Below are positions 1 through 8,726 of a stretch of 64,000 nucleotides of DNA, piece by piece. The position numbers and the translations under genes were made by a program. A model generated the notes under the pieces. It had not been told where the DNA came from. It was given only the letters and a program-made list of their open reading frames with translations, and searched no databases. Source of the DNA: Stella humosa (lineage in GTDB: Bacteria; Pseudomonadota; Alphaproteobacteria; ATCC43930; Allostellaceae); contig NZ_AP019700.1 of NCBI RefSeq assembly GCF_006738645.1, positions 2,926,001-2,990,000 on the forward strand. Direction: 5' to 3'. Positions within the stretch are counted from its first letter, which is position 1. Each line of letters begins with the position of its first letter.

Positions 1-60
1 TCTGCCCTTCCGCGCGCACGAGCCGCATCGCCGAGGCCGAACCGGCCGAGAGTGCGTAGC

Positions 61-1071
61 ATGGCGATCGAATTGAACCACCTGCGCCAATTCGTGGTGC
101 TGGCCGAGGAACTGCATTTCGGGCGGGCGGCCGCCCGCCTCGGCGTCGCCCAACCGCCGCTGAGCCAGGCGATCCGCCGGCTCGAGGAGAGGCTCGGATT
201 CTCCCTTTTCGACCGATCCGGCCGCCAGGTCGAGCTGTCTCCGGCTGGCCGCGTCTTCCTGGTCGAAACCCAGCGCTCCATTGCGCAGGCGGACGACGCG
301 GTCATGCTGGCGCGCCGCGCGGCGGCGGAGGAGGAGGTCGAACTGACGATCGGTTTCGTCGTCTCCGCCTTGTTCGGGCTGCTGCCGGCCACGCTGCGGG
401 CGTTTCGCGCCGAGTGGCCCGACCTCAGTATTCGGCTGGACCAGCGGCCGTCGATCGAGCAGGCGACCGGACTGGCCCAGGGCACAATCGACATAGGGTT
501 TCTGCACCCGCCTCTCGCCAACGCCGAGGGGGTCGCACTTGAACTGATCCGCCGCGACCGCCTTGTCGCCGCGGTCCCAGAAGATAGCCCGTTCGCCCGA
601 AGCGAGGATCTACACCTGTCCGACCTCGCCGGACAGCCCTTCATCTTGTTTCCCTGCGCCCAGGGACCACACCTTCATGCCCGCATCATTCAGGCCTGTC
701 GCGCGGCCGGATTCGTGCCGCGTGTCACGCAGGAGGCGCGGCAGATGCACGCCATCCTGATGCTCGTGGCATCCGGCATGGGTGTGTCGCTGCTGCCGTC
801 GCTGGCGATTGCGATGGCCGTGCCCGGCGTGCGTCTGGTGCCGATCACCGATCTTGCGAGCGATCTCACCTGGGACATGGCGATCGCCTGGCGCCCCAAG
901 GGTGCCAGGCGATCATTGCTGCGCTTCATCGAGGTCGCGCGGGCGCTGGCGCCGGCCTACGCCGCCGGCGACGGCAGTGGCGCCCGCGAGGAGGACCGGC
1001 CGCCTGCAGGAGAATTGCCACCGCCACGATCACGTTCCCCGGGCACCGCCAACGTGACGAAGAACCCGTAG
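61..1071 (+). CDS. LysR-family transcriptional regulator with a run-on C-terminus
   Basis: Residues 1-60 form the LysR winged helix-turn-helix (LRQFVVLAEELHFGRAAARL, then the PPLSQAIRRLE recognition helix), followed by a substrate-binding domain to about residue 300. The ATG at 61 is preferred to the in-frame GTG at 52 because it starts directly before the HTH. The protein is about 336 residues, longer than the usual 295-310. The extra C-terminal tail (about 957-1071) is read antisense through a degenerate fragment of an MFS gene, so the native end is probably lost. The regulator likely controlled the nearby MFS/hydratase genes. The ligand is unknown. Confidence 0.85.
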   Translation: MAIELNHLRQFVVLAEELHFGRAAARLGVAQPPLSQAIRRLEERLGFSLFDRSGRQVELSPAGRVFLVETQRSIAQADDAVMLARRAAAEEEVELTIGFVVSALFGLLPATLRAFRAEWPDLSIRLDQRPSIEQATGLAQGTIDIGFLHPPLANAEGVALELIRRDRLVAAVPEDSPFARSEDLHLSDLAGQPFILFPCAQGPHLHARIIQACRAAGFVPRVTQEARQMHAILMLVASGMGVSLLPSLAIAMAVPGVRLVPITDLASDLTWDMAIAWRPKGARRSLLRFIEVARALAPAYAAGDGSGAREEDRPPAGELPPPRSRSPGTANVTKNP

Positions 1072-1103
1072 AAGCCGCCGGTGCGGTCGTAGATCACCGC
1101 CAC
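957..1103 (-). pseudogene. 3' fragment of an MFS transporter gene, duplicate of the end of the gene at 3634-4833
   Basis: Read on the minus strand, this stretch encodes VAVIYDRTGGFYGFFVTLAV and ends SSSRAPLPSPAA followed by TAG. The intact MFS gene ends with nearly the same residues (VAVIYDRTGSFYWFFVTLAV, then SSSRTAVPSPAE). Bases 1050-1103 match 3738-3791 almost perfectly. Bases 960-1045 are more diverged and carry two compensating single-base indels. Similarity stops about 4 bp before the stop codon of the next gene. It has no start and no N-terminal membrane segments, so it is a relic. Confidence 0.85.
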
Positions 1104-1107
1104 CGGA

Positions 1108-2184
1108 CTACGCCCTGCGGACCCGGTCCCAGGCTGCCTGATACATGGCGGCGACATCTGGGCCCTGGTAGACGCGAACCCTGCAGCTCGCGAGAACGAT
1201 CTCCGACGGGAAGATCACCAGGTTGTCGCGATAGGATCTGGGCATCAGGCGCAGGGCCGCCCGGTTCGCGACGGGCAGGTTCAGGGATCGCGCAATCTTC
1301 GCCCCGTTCCGGGCGTCGAGAATGAAGTTGATGAACGCATGCGCGTTCTTCGGATGCGGCGCCCCTTTGGGAACGCACAGCGAATCCTGCGACAGGATGG
1401 AGCCCTCGCGCGGGATGATGTATCCGAGATCGGGATCCTGCGCGATCATGCCCTGCATGACGCCGCTGTAGACGAGGATCAGGTCGGCCTCGCCGGTCAT
1501 CAGCAACTTGTTCGCCGCGACCGGTCCGACGATGCGGATGTTGGGCTTCTGGCGGATCAGCAAGTGCTCGACCGCCTCGATATGGGCGGGATCCGTCGTG
1601 TTGACCGGCAGACCAAGGTAGCGCAAGGCGCAACCGAAGACGTGCGACGGCTCGTCGTACAGGGCGATCCGCCCGTTGTAGCGGTTCGACTGGAACAGCC
1701 AGCGCCAACTTCCCGGCGGCTCTGCCATCGCCGATCGCCGGTAGGCGATACCCAGGGTTCCCCAGACATAGGGGATCGAGTATCGGCGGCCGGGATCGAA
1801 CAGCGCGTCGCTGAACTGCCGTTGAATATTGAGCCTGTTCGGCAGCGCCGCCTCGTCCAGCGGCATCAGGAGATCGCTGGCCATCAACCGGCCGACGAAC
1901 TCGTTGGTCGGCACGATCACGTCATAGCCATGATCCGGCCGGCTGACGGCGTCGAACATTTCCTGGTTGTTCCGGAATGGCGTGAAAACAACGTCGACGC
2001 CGGTGCCGGACTTGAAGTCGGAGAAGGTCGTTGCGCCGATATAGTCGTCCCAGTTGAGGAACCGGACAACCGGCTCCTCCCGGGCCGCACCGTCGCGCGG
2101 CGCAAGCGCCATCCCGACGGCGAGCGCGCCGCTGCCGGCCAGGAGGCCACGGCGCGACAGTCGGCGGACCGCGAACTCATTCAT
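1108..2184 (-). CDS. polyamine-type (PotD/PotF-like) ABC substrate-binding protein, orphan
   Basis: This 358-residue protein has a twin-arginine export signal (RRLSRRGLLAGSG, residues 7-19) and then the start typical of spermidine/putrescine-binding proteins (VVRFLNWDDYIG, about residues 39-50). It should bind a cationic or small organic solute in the periplasm. No permease or ATPase genes lie beside it, so either it uses a transporter encoded elsewhere or the cluster has decayed. Its stop codon abuts the MFS relic. The next gene upstream, at 2227-3438, has the same orientation with a 42-bp gap. Base composition looks lower in G+C than the flanks. Ligand identity is open. Confidence 0.8.
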   Translation of the reverse strand: MNEFAVRRLSRRGLLAGSGALAVGMALAPRDGAAREEPVVRFLNWDDYIGATTFSDFKSGTGVDVVFTPFRNNQEMFDAVSRPDHGYDVIVPTNEFVGRLMASDLLMPLDEAALPNRLNIQRQFSDALFDPGRRYSIPYVWGTLGIAYRRSAMAEPPGSWRWLFQSNRYNGRIALYDEPSHVFGCALRYLGLPVNTTDPAHIEAVEHLLIRQKPNIRIVGPVAANKLLMTGEADLILVYSGVMQGMIAQDPDLGYIIPREGSILSQDSLCVPKGAPHPKNAHAFINFILDARNGAKIARSLNLPVANRAALRLMPRSYRDNLVIFPSEIVLASCRVRVYQGPDVAAMYQAAWDRVRRA

Positions 2185-2226
2185 GTCCCGGCCCCTGCGG
2201 ACCGGCCATCCGTCCGGTCATGTCGC

Positions 2227-3438
2227 CTAGCGCAGCGCATATCGGCCGCGGCGAACGAGTGGCATGTTGTTCGCGTCCGAAAGCCAGAAATAGAACATCG
2301 CAACCTCGGCGTAGTTCTCGAAATTCTCCGAGTTCTGTTTGGATTTCTGAAGCAGCGCCTGAGCCGCATCCGTGCCGCTCGTGTAATTCGCCAGGTGCGA
2401 CCAGTAAAAATACGCCTCCGAGGATCTCGGATTGATGGATATCGCGTATTGGAACGCCTTGACCGCATCGGCCTTGCGGCCGAGGCTCGACAATGCGACG
2501 CCACGTATGACATGCGCCGCTGCAAGCAGGAGTTGGTTCCCGGTTGGCGGCCAGTACCAGGGCTCGGCGACGCTCTCGACCTTCGCGATGGCTTGATCAT
2601 GGCGATTGTAGTGCAGGTCGACGAAGGCCATGTTCAGCCTCGCCACGTAGAAGGAACGGTCGGACGCCATAGACTGCATGAAGCGGATCTCCGCCAGTTC
2701 GACGTCCTCCTGCAGCAGGGCGATCAGTCCCAGCAGATTTTCCAGTCGCGCGCGTTCCGGACTGATCGGGGTATCCGGCAAACGGACGACCAACCCCTCG
2801 ATCATCTCCTTCACGGGATCGAGGGACTTGTCCTCGGAGATCGCGATGTCGAGCCGGTGCAGTACGGCCAGGTAGGGATTCAATCTAAGGACGATCTGAA
2901 AGGCCCCCTCCCGGATCAACTCGTCCAGGTCCATGGGGCTTTCCTGATCGTTGCCGATCTTGATGACGAAATATCCGGACTGCTTCGAAAAACCCGTCAG
3001 CAGAAGTTGATGCCGCGCCAGATTGTCAGGTTGCGCCTGCTGCATCCGGGCGGCGGATCCGGCGCCGACCACCTTGCCCTTTTTCGCATCGTCATCGATG
3101 AGGGGCGAGAGGATGACCTTGCTCTGCACAACGCCAAACATCGTCTGGATGGCGGTCAGCGACCCCTCGAGCTTCACCAGTTCAGCCAATGCAACGGAAA
3201 TGGGCTTGGTCTTGCTCGAAGTGAGAGTGACCCCCTCGATCAGGGACTTCGTCGCACTGATTTCCTTGAACCGGGTGAGAAAGACCTGGTCGACGACCTC
3301 CTTCGAGTAGCCTTTCTCCTCCAACGTGCTGACGGTCTTGGCATCGAGATAGACGGACTGCGAACTCAGGAGGCTATCGACCGTCACCAGGCCCAGGCCG
3401 GCAAGGAGCGCGTAGATCATGGCCACGGTGAGTTCCAT
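2227..3438 (-). CDS. membrane-anchored TPR-like protein of unknown function
   Basis: The 403-residue product begins with one hydrophobic helix (residues 3-24), probably a membrane anchor. A mixed central region follows, and residues about 230-390 are helical with TPR-like character (for example LGLIALLQEDVELAEIRFMQ, and KADAVKAFQYAISINPRSSE, which is a good TPR consensus). This suggests a protein-interaction role at the membrane. It precedes the orphan polyamine-type binding protein in the same direction. Codon use is less G+C-rich than in the flanking genes, fitting an acquired segment. I do not recognise a family for the whole protein. Confidence 0.7.
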   Translation of the reverse strand: MELTVAMIYALLAGLGLVTVDSLLSSQSVYLDAKTVSTLEEKGYSKEVVDQVFLTRFKEISATKSLIEGVTLTSSKTKPISVALAELVKLEGSLTAIQTMFGVVQSKVILSPLIDDDAKKGKVVGAGSAARMQQAQPDNLARHQLLLTGFSKQSGYFVIKIGNDQESPMDLDELIREGAFQIVLRLNPYLAVLHRLDIAISEDKSLDPVKEMIEGLVVRLPDTPISPERARLENLLGLIALLQEDVELAEIRFMQSMASDRSFYVARLNMAFVDLHYNRHDQAIAKVESVAEPWYWPPTGNQLLLAAAHVIRGVALSSLGRKADAVKAFQYAISINPRSSEAYFYWSHLANYTSGTDAAQALLQKSKQNSENFENYAEVAMFYFWLSDANNMPLVRRGRYALR

Positions 3439-3633
3439 CAGCGTTCCCCCGGACGCCCGTTCCCGTCGTTTGCCGACGCTGCCGCCACTCCAGACTATGT
3501 GGCCGCAGCCTGCTGTTCAAGCCGACGTGCTCTGGATTAGTCTGTACGCTGACGGAACCGCGCTTTGCGAAGTCAGAACCGGCGCTGCGAGGAACTACTG
3601 CCACTCGCGGGCGGCGAAGAGCCGCCTGACCCT

Positions 3634-4833
3634 CTACTCCGCCGGCGACGGCACTGCCGTGCGCGAGGAGGACCGGCTGCCCGGCAGCAGGGTTGCCGCC
3701 GCAACGATCACGCCACCCAGCACCGCCAGCGTGACGAAGAACCAGTAGAAGCTGCCGGTGCGGTCGTAGATCACCGCCACCAGCGGCACGGCAGCCGCGC
3801 TGACGCCCAATGCCAGCACGAACTTGGCCCCGAACGCCGTCGCCCGCCACTTGCCCGGCGTGTACTTCACCAGCAGCAGGTTCTCGGCCGGGGTTACGGC
3901 GATCTGGAGAAAGGTCGTCGCCGTGACCATCGTGAACAGGATCCAGTTGTCGGCCGTGGCGCACAGCGCCATCAGCGGCACCTGGGCCAGCCAGCCATAG
4001 ACATAGATCGGCTTGGACGGGTAGCGGTCGGCCAACCAGCCGCCGACGACATGGCCACCGGCCGACACGATGTAGACGATGGTGACCAGCATGCCGGCGC
4101 CGGCCGCGGTGCCGCCGGTGATGGCGTGCGTCCCGTCCGCGAAGACCTTGGGCAGGGCCAGCGACAGGCCCTGGAAGATGACGCCCGCCGCCGCCATCGT
4201 CACCGACAGCACGATGAAGACGCGGATCATGTCGGCCCGCGGCTGCGCCTTCTCGGGCAAGCGGTCCTCCTTCATCGCGACCACGGTGCCCTGCTTCATG
4301 CAGACCGCCAGGATCAGGCCGCAGACGATCGTCAGGATACCGGGCACGATGAAGGCCGCCCGCCACGACACGAGGTCGGTCAGGGCGCCGGCCACGAAGG
4401 GGGCCGCCGCCAGCCCGGCCGAGCCGAACAGGCCGTTGAGCCCCAGCACCCGGCCGCGATTGACGCTGGCGCGCACCAGCCAGGCGATGCCGACGGGGTG
4501 ATAGATCGAGCCGAAGAGGCCGATCAGCCCCAGCCCGGCCGCCATGCCGAGCGGCCCGCTGACCAGCCCGGTCAGGATGCAGGCGCCGCCCGTGCCGACG
4601 AAGTAGATGACCATCATCCGCTCGGCGCTCCAGCGGTCGCCGAGCCAGCCGGCCGGCAGCGCGCCCGCGCCGAACAGCACGAAGCCGGCCAGCGACAGCG
4701 ACAGCAACTCGCCATAGCTGAGGCCCCAGGCCGGCTCCAGCGCCAGCACGACGGTCGGGTAGAGCAGCATCACCAGATGCGAGATGCCATGGCCGACGCA
4801 GGAGAAGCCGACCACCATGCGACTGTTGCTCAT
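3634..4833 (-). CDS. MFS transporter, fosmidomycin-resistance (Fsr)-like
   Basis: The product has 399 residues with about 12 hydrophobic segments. The N-terminus GHGISHLVMLLYP and the IGLFGSIYHPVG motif near residue 105 are typical of the Fsr-like branch of the major facilitator superfamily. The ATG at 4833 overlaps the stop of the upstream hydratase gene as ATGA, so the two are translationally coupled. A longer open frame upstream is only the shadow of the hydratase gene. It may export or import the hydratase substrate or a related acid. A diverged copy of its last about 50 codons lies at 957-1103. Confidence 0.85.
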   Translation of the reverse strand: MSNSRMVVGFSCVGHGISHLVMLLYPTVVLALEPAWGLSYGELLSLSLAGFVLFGAGALPAGWLGDRWSAERMMVIYFVGTGGACILTGLVSGPLGMAAGLGLIGLFGSIYHPVGIAWLVRASVNRGRVLGLNGLFGSAGLAAAPFVAGALTDLVSWRAAFIVPGILTIVCGLILAVCMKQGTVVAMKEDRLPEKAQPRADMIRVFIVLSVTMAAAGVIFQGLSLALPKVFADGTHAITGGTAAGAGMLVTIVYIVSAGGHVVGGWLADRYPSKPIYVYGWLAQVPLMALCATADNWILFTMVTATTFLQIAVTPAENLLLVKYTPGKWRATAFGAKFVLALGVSAAAVPLVAVIYDRTGSFYWFFVTLAVLGGVIVAAATLLPGSRSSSRTAVPSPAE

Positions 4834-5624
4834 GTGAACGACACCTCGACCCGGCCGAGCCCGGCGAATTCCACCACCACATGATCGCCGGCCACCACCG
4901 GCTGCGGAGCGACGACGCTGCCGAGGAAGACGAACTCGCCCGCCCGCAGCATGGTGCCGGCGGCGTTCAGCGTGTCGGCGAGCCAGGCGAGCGCGGTCAG
5001 CGGGTGGCCCATCATGGCCGCCCCCACGCCTTCGCCGCGATGGATGCCGCCGATCGTCACCTGGCCGCGCAAAGCGGGCAGGTCGAGGGCGCGCCAGTCC
5101 GGCGCGGCCGGGCCGATGACGACGCCCGACTGGAAGAAGTCGTCGGCGATCAGGGTGGGTACGCCCAGCCGGGCGAAGTCGCCATAGCGGTCGTCGACCA
5201 GCTCGATCCCGGGATGGATGCTGGCCACCGCCGACGCGACCGAGGCCGCGTTGTAGCCGCCGGGGATCGGGGGCAGGTCTGCCGCCAGCCGGGCGGCGAT
5301 CTCGGTCTCGACCATCGGCTTGGTGTAGTCCCCCGCCGCGGTCCGGCCGCCATCCGGCAGCACTCCCGCCACGAGCACGCCGCCGCCGCAGGGATGGTCG
5401 ATCGCCAGCCACTCCTGCATCACGCGGGTGGTGGCGCCGATCTTCCAGCCGACGCGCGCGCCACGCGCCGGGGCCATCGCCGCATGCACCGCGAACTGCA
5501 CCTGGTAGCCTTCCGCGACATCGGCCGGGCGGACATCATCGGCCAGTGCTGCGATCACGCGTCGGGCGAGCCGGTCGCCGGCAATGGCGGCGGCAGCGGG
5601 CTTGGGGTCGAACGGGCGGGCCAT
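4830..5624 (-). CDS. 2-keto-4-pentenoate hydratase / fumarylacetoacetate hydrolase-family protein
   Basis: This 264-residue protein matches the MhpD/2-oxopent-4-dienoate hydratase family in length and in blocks such as VGWKIGATT, MVETEIAARL and the C-terminal GDHVVVEFAGLG. Such enzymes hydrate 2-hydroxypentadienoate-type products of aromatic meta-cleavage or decarboxylate 2-oxo acids. The ATG at 5624 is chosen over an in-frame ATG at 5651 because AGGAG lies about 8 bases before it. It is coupled to the MFS gene by ATGA overlap. No other meta-cleavage genes are near, so the actual substrate is uncertain. Confidence 0.8.
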   Translation of the reverse strand: MARPFDPKPAAAAIAGDRLARRVIAALADDVRPADVAEGYQVQFAVHAAMAPARGARVGWKIGATTRVMQEWLAIDHPCGGGVLVAGVLPDGGRTAAGDYTKPMVETEIAARLAADLPPIPGGYNAASVASAVASIHPGIELVDDRYGDFARLGVPTLIADDFFQSGVVIGPAAPDWRALDLPALRGQVTIGGIHRGEGVGAAMMGHPLTALAWLADTLNAAGTMLRAGEFVFLGSVVAPQPVVAGDHVVVEFAGLGRVEVSFT

Positions 5625-5677
5625 TCCGGCTCTCCTGGCAGCGGGCGGCATCGGGTCTGCGAGGTATAGCCGCGAAA

Positions 5678-6457
5678 TCAGGGCTCGAATACCAGTTGAA
5701 CGCGCTCGGCCGCCATGCGGTTGATGCTGACCTCGATCGGCCGTCCGTCCAGGTCGATGTTCAGGTTCTCGGCCACCAGGACCGGCCGGCTGCGCGGCAG
5801 GCGCAGCGCGCGCGCATCCTCCGCCGACGGCAGGCGCGCGGTCACCTTGGTCGATTTGCGGGTGTAGTCGGCGATGCCGCAGCGGGCGAGCGCCCGCGTG
5901 ATCGAGCCCTCGGCGCGATAGGCGGCGATCATGTCGGGGACGCGGGCGGCCGGGAAATAGTGCGAGGCAATCGTGATCGGGCGCCCGTCCGCCTCTCCCA
6001 GGGTTTCCAGGAGGATGACGGACTCGCCGCGCCGCAGCCCGAGCGGCCGGGCGATCGCGCTTTCGGCCGGAAAGTTCCCGGCCAGGATCAGGCGCGAATG
6101 CGGCTCGCGGTTCTGCAGCCGGATCGTCTCGCTGAAGCGGGTGCGCTTGCGCACGGTATAGGGCAGCGGGTCGTCATGGACGAAGGTGCCGCGCCCCTGC
6201 TCCACCCGCACGACGCCGCGTTCTTCCAGCGCCCCCAGGGCCTGGCGGACCGTGTGGCGGTTGACGCCAAAGCGCTCGGCCAGCGCATGCTCGGTCGGCA
6301 GTCGGTCGCCGGGGGCCAGCCCCTCGGACGCTATCTCCGCTTCCAGCGCCTGCTCGATCTGCCGCCACAGGGCGACGCCGCCGCGGCGCGTCAGCGCCAC
6401 GGGGCCGGCACCTTCGCCCGGCTCGGTCGGCTCCACTTCGATCGTCGCCATCGTCAT
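5678..6457 (-). CDS. phnF: PhnF-type GntR/HutC transcriptional regulator of phosphonate genes
   Basis: The 259-residue product has an N-terminal GntR winged helix (residues about 17-80, with LPTEHALAERFGVNRHTVRQ) and a C-terminal UTRA ligand domain. It is divergent from phnGHIJKLM, the classical position of phnF, and would repress that operon until a phosphonate-derived or phosphate-starvation signal appears. The ATG at 6457 has an AAGG-type ribosome site; an upstream ATG at 6583 would overlap phnG and is rejected. The site GTCTAGAC at 6527-6534 is a plausible operator. Confidence 0.9.
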   Translation of the reverse strand: MTMATIEVEPTEPGEGAGPVALTRRGGVALWRQIEQALEAEIASEGLAPGDRLPTEHALAERFGVNRHTVRQALGALEERGVVRVEQGRGTFVHDDPLPYTVRKRTRFSETIRLQNREPHSRLILAGNFPAESAIARPLGLRRGESVILLETLGEADGRPITIASHYFPAARVPDMIAAYRAEGSITRALARCGIADYTRKSTKVTARLPSAEDARALRLPRSRPVLVAENLNIDLDGRPIEVSINRMAAERVQLVFEP

Positions 6458-6526
6458 CAAACCTTCAGACCTTGCTGCTTTACTGGGCAGTCGAGCTGGG
6501 GCAGTATCGGCCTCAGTGATATGGAC

Positions 6527-6534
6527 GTCTAGAC
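6527..6534. promoter_or_regulatory. candidate PhnF operator in the phnF/phnG divergent region
   Basis: The intergenic 90 bp holds the perfect 8-bp palindrome GTCTAGAC, flanked as ATGGAC-GTCTAGAC-AAAT. HutC-subfamily GntR regulators, including PhnF, typically bind short palindromes with TNTAGACA-like cores, so this is a reasonable operator. It lies 13 bp upstream of the phnG start, where binding would block expression. I see no convincing Pho box (paired CTGTCAT-like repeats) in the same interval. Confidence 0.5.
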
Positions 6535-6546
6535 AAATCAACCGAG

Positions 6547-7011
6547 ATGTCGAGCCCCCTGCCCGCCTCCCCCGATCAGACACCGCGACAAAGCTGGATG
6601 GCCACGCTGGCCCGCATGCCGGCCGATCGGCTGGAGGCCGGCTGGCAGGCCCTGGCGGACCGCCCGGGCTATGAGATGCTGCGCCGGCCGGAGATCGGCA
6701 TGGTCATGGTCCGCGGCCGCTCCGGCGGCACCGGCCCGCAGTTCAACCTGGGCGAGATGACGGTAACGCGCTGCGTCGTGCAGCTGGACAGCGGCACGCT
6801 TGGGTATGGCTATGTCGCCGGGCGCGATCGCCGGCACGCCGAGCTGGCGGCGCTCTTCGACGCCATGCTGCAGGAGCCGGCCAGTAGCGACGCCATCCTG
6901 CGCGCGGTGATCGCGCCAGCCGCCGCCAGCCTGGCCGATGCCGCCCGCGACACGCGCGAGAAAGCGGCCGCCACCAAGGTCCGCTTCTTCACCATGGTGC
7001 GCGGCGAATGA
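6547..7011 (+). CDS. phnG: C-P lyase core complex subunit PhnG
   Basis: The 154-residue protein has the PhnG layout, with the conserved block GPQFNLGEMTVTRCVVQL (about residues 59-76) followed by GYGYVAGRDRRHAELAALFDA. PhnG with PhnH, PhnI and PhnJ forms the C-P lyase core; with PhnI it takes part in attaching the phosphonate to ribose of ATP. First gene of the operon, divergent from phnF. Its stop overlaps the phnH start as ATGA. Confidence 0.93.
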   Translation: MSSPLPASPDQTPRQSWMATLARMPADRLEAGWQALADRPGYEMLRRPEIGMVMVRGRSGGTGPQFNLGEMTVTRCVVQLDSGTLGYGYVAGRDRRHAELAALFDAMLQEPASSDAILRAVIAPAAASLADAARDTREKAAATKVRFFTMVRGE

Positions 7012-7604
7012 TGGACAGCACGGCCCCCACCCCCGGCTTCGCCGACCCGGTGCAGGATTCCCAGCGCGCCTTCCGCGGCCTGCTCGACGCCATCGCCCGG
7101 CCCGGCACGGTCGTACGCCTCGACGCGCCGCAGACCACACCGGCCCCGCTGTCGCGTGCCGCCGCGGCGGTCCTTCTGACGCTGGTCGACTTCGAGACGC
7201 CGCTTTGGCTGGATGCCGCCGCCGCAACACCGGCGGTGCTGGCCTGGACCCGCTTCCATTGCGGCGCGCCGATCGTGGCGGCCCCGGCCGCGGCCCGCTT
7301 CGCGCTGGTCACCGATGCCGCGCGGATGCCGGCCCTCGATGTATTCGATCCCGGCCAGGACGCCTATCCGGACCGGTCGGCGACGCTGCTGATCGAGGTG
7401 GCGGGGTTGCGCGCGGGCGACGGCCTGCGGCTGACCGGCCCCGGCATCGAGCATGACGCCCGGCTGGCGGTCGCCGGGCTGCCGGACGGCTTCGTCGATG
7501 CCTGGGGCGACAACCGGGCGCTCTTTCCCTGCGGCGTCGACATCTTCCTGACCGCGGGCGACCTGGTGGCCGCCTTGCCGCGCACGACCCGGCTGGAGGG
7601 CTGA
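7008..7604 (+). CDS. phnH: C-P lyase core complex subunit PhnH
   Basis: The 198-residue product shows the PhnH start (PGFADPVQDSQRAFRGLLDAI, given here in two parts: PGFADPVQDSQ and RAFRGLLDAIARPG) and the C-terminal ALFPCGVDIFL block. PhnH is a PLP-transferase-fold protein without a PLP lysine that belongs to the PhnGHIJ core. The start is coupled to phnG by ATGA; phnI follows after 4 bp. Confidence 0.93.
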   Translation: MMDSTAPTPGFADPVQDSQRAFRGLLDAIARPGTVVRLDAPQTTPAPLSRAAAAVLLTLVDFETPLWLDAAAATPAVLAWTRFHCGAPIVAAPAAARFALVTDAARMPALDVFDPGQDAYPDRSATLLIEVAGLRAGDGLRLTGPGIEHDARLAVAGLPDGFVDAWGDNRALFPCGVDIFLTAGDLVAALPRTTRLEG

Positions 7605-7608
7605 ACCG

Positions 7609-8721
7609 ATGTATGTCGCGGTCAAGGGCGGCGAGGCCGCCATCGCCAACGCCGAGAGCCTGTTGGCCGAGAAGCGGCGCGGCGACCGGGCGGTGCCGGA
7701 GCTGACCATCGGCCAGATCGAGCAGCAACTGGGCCTGGCCGTCGACCGGGTGATGACCGAAGGCTCGCTCTACGACCGCGAGCTGGCCGCGCTGGCGATC
7801 AAGCAGGCCTGCGGCGACGCCATCGAGGCGGTGTTCCTGCTGCGCGCCTTCCGCACCACCCTGCCCCGCTTCGGCCATTCCGAGCCGATCGACACCGCGC
7901 GCATGCTGGTGGAACGCCGCATCTCCGCCACCTTCAAGGACCTGCCGGGCGGGCAGATCCTGGGGCCCAGCTTCGACTACACCCACCGCCTGCTGGACTT
8001 CTCGCTGCTGGCGACCGGTGAGCCGCCGCCGGCCGCGCCGCGCGGGGATGTCGAAGGCGGGTCGATGCCCCATGTGCTGGCCATGCTGGACCGCGAGGGC
8101 CTGATCGAATCCGAGGTCGATCGCCACCCCGATGCGCCCGTGCCCGACATCACCCGCGACCCGCCGGTCTTCCCATCCGACCGCGCCGCGCGGCTGCAAG
8201 GCCTGGCGCGCGGCGACGAGGGCTTCCTGCTGGCGCTGGGCTATGCGGTGCAGCGCGGCTATGGCCGCAACCACCCCTTCGCGGGCGAGATCCGCTTCGG
8301 CGCGGTCGAGGTGGAGTTCGTGCCAGAGGAGCTGGGCTTCCCCGTGTCCATCGGCGACATCGCCGTGACCGAATGCGAGATGGTGAACCAGTTCAAGGGC
8401 ACGGCGACCGAGCCGCCGCAGTTCACCCGGGGCTATGGCCTGTCCTTCGGCCATTGCGAGCGCAAGACCATGGCGATGGCGCTGGTCGATCGGGCGCTGC
8501 GGGCAAGAGAACTGGGCGAGGAAGTGGATTCCCCGGCCCAGGACGAGGAGTTCGTCCTCTACCACGCCGACAATGTCGAGGCGTCGGGCTTCGTGCAGCA
8601 CCTGAAGCTGCCGCACTATGTCGACTTCCAGTCCGAGCTGGTAATGATCCGGGCGCTGCGCCGGCAAGCCGGCGCCGACGCGGCACCGGCGCGTAGCCCC
8701 GATCTGGTGGACGGGGATTGA
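7609..8721 (+). CDS. phnI: C-P lyase core subunit PhnI (nucleosidase component)
   Basis: The 370-residue protein begins MYVAVKGGEAAIANAE, the hallmark PhnI N-terminus, and keeps conserved blocks including DYTHRLLDFSLLA and GYGLSFGHCERK. With PhnG, PhnH and PhnL, PhnI displaces adenine from ATP by the phosphonate, giving alpha-D-ribose 1-methylphosphonate 5-triphosphate or the analogue. It is the third operon gene, 4 bp after phnH and directly before phnJ. Confidence 0.95.
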   Translation: MYVAVKGGEAAIANAESLLAEKRRGDRAVPELTIGQIEQQLGLAVDRVMTEGSLYDRELAALAIKQACGDAIEAVFLLRAFRTTLPRFGHSEPIDTARMLVERRISATFKDLPGGQILGPSFDYTHRLLDFSLLATGEPPPAAPRGDVEGGSMPHVLAMLDREGLIESEVDRHPDAPVPDITRDPPVFPSDRAARLQGLARGDEGFLLALGYAVQRGYGRNHPFAGEIRFGAVEVEFVPEELGFPVSIGDIAVTECEMVNQFKGTATEPPQFTRGYGLSFGHCERKTMAMALVDRALRARELGEEVDSPAQDEEFVLYHADNVEASGFVQHLKLPHYVDFQSELVMIRALRRQAGADAAPARSPDLVDGD

Positions 8722-8726
8722 CCGCC

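Noticed and set aside
1339-3540. 733-residue open frame on the plus strand
   Set aside because: It is antisense to the binding-protein and TPR genes, lacks domains and has shadow-like Arg/Gly/Asp-rich composition.
3565-4884. Long plus-strand open frame opposite the MFS gene
   Set aside because: The opposite strand encodes a clear MFS protein; the plus frame is low-complexity His/Asp/Gln-rich, typical of a shadow.
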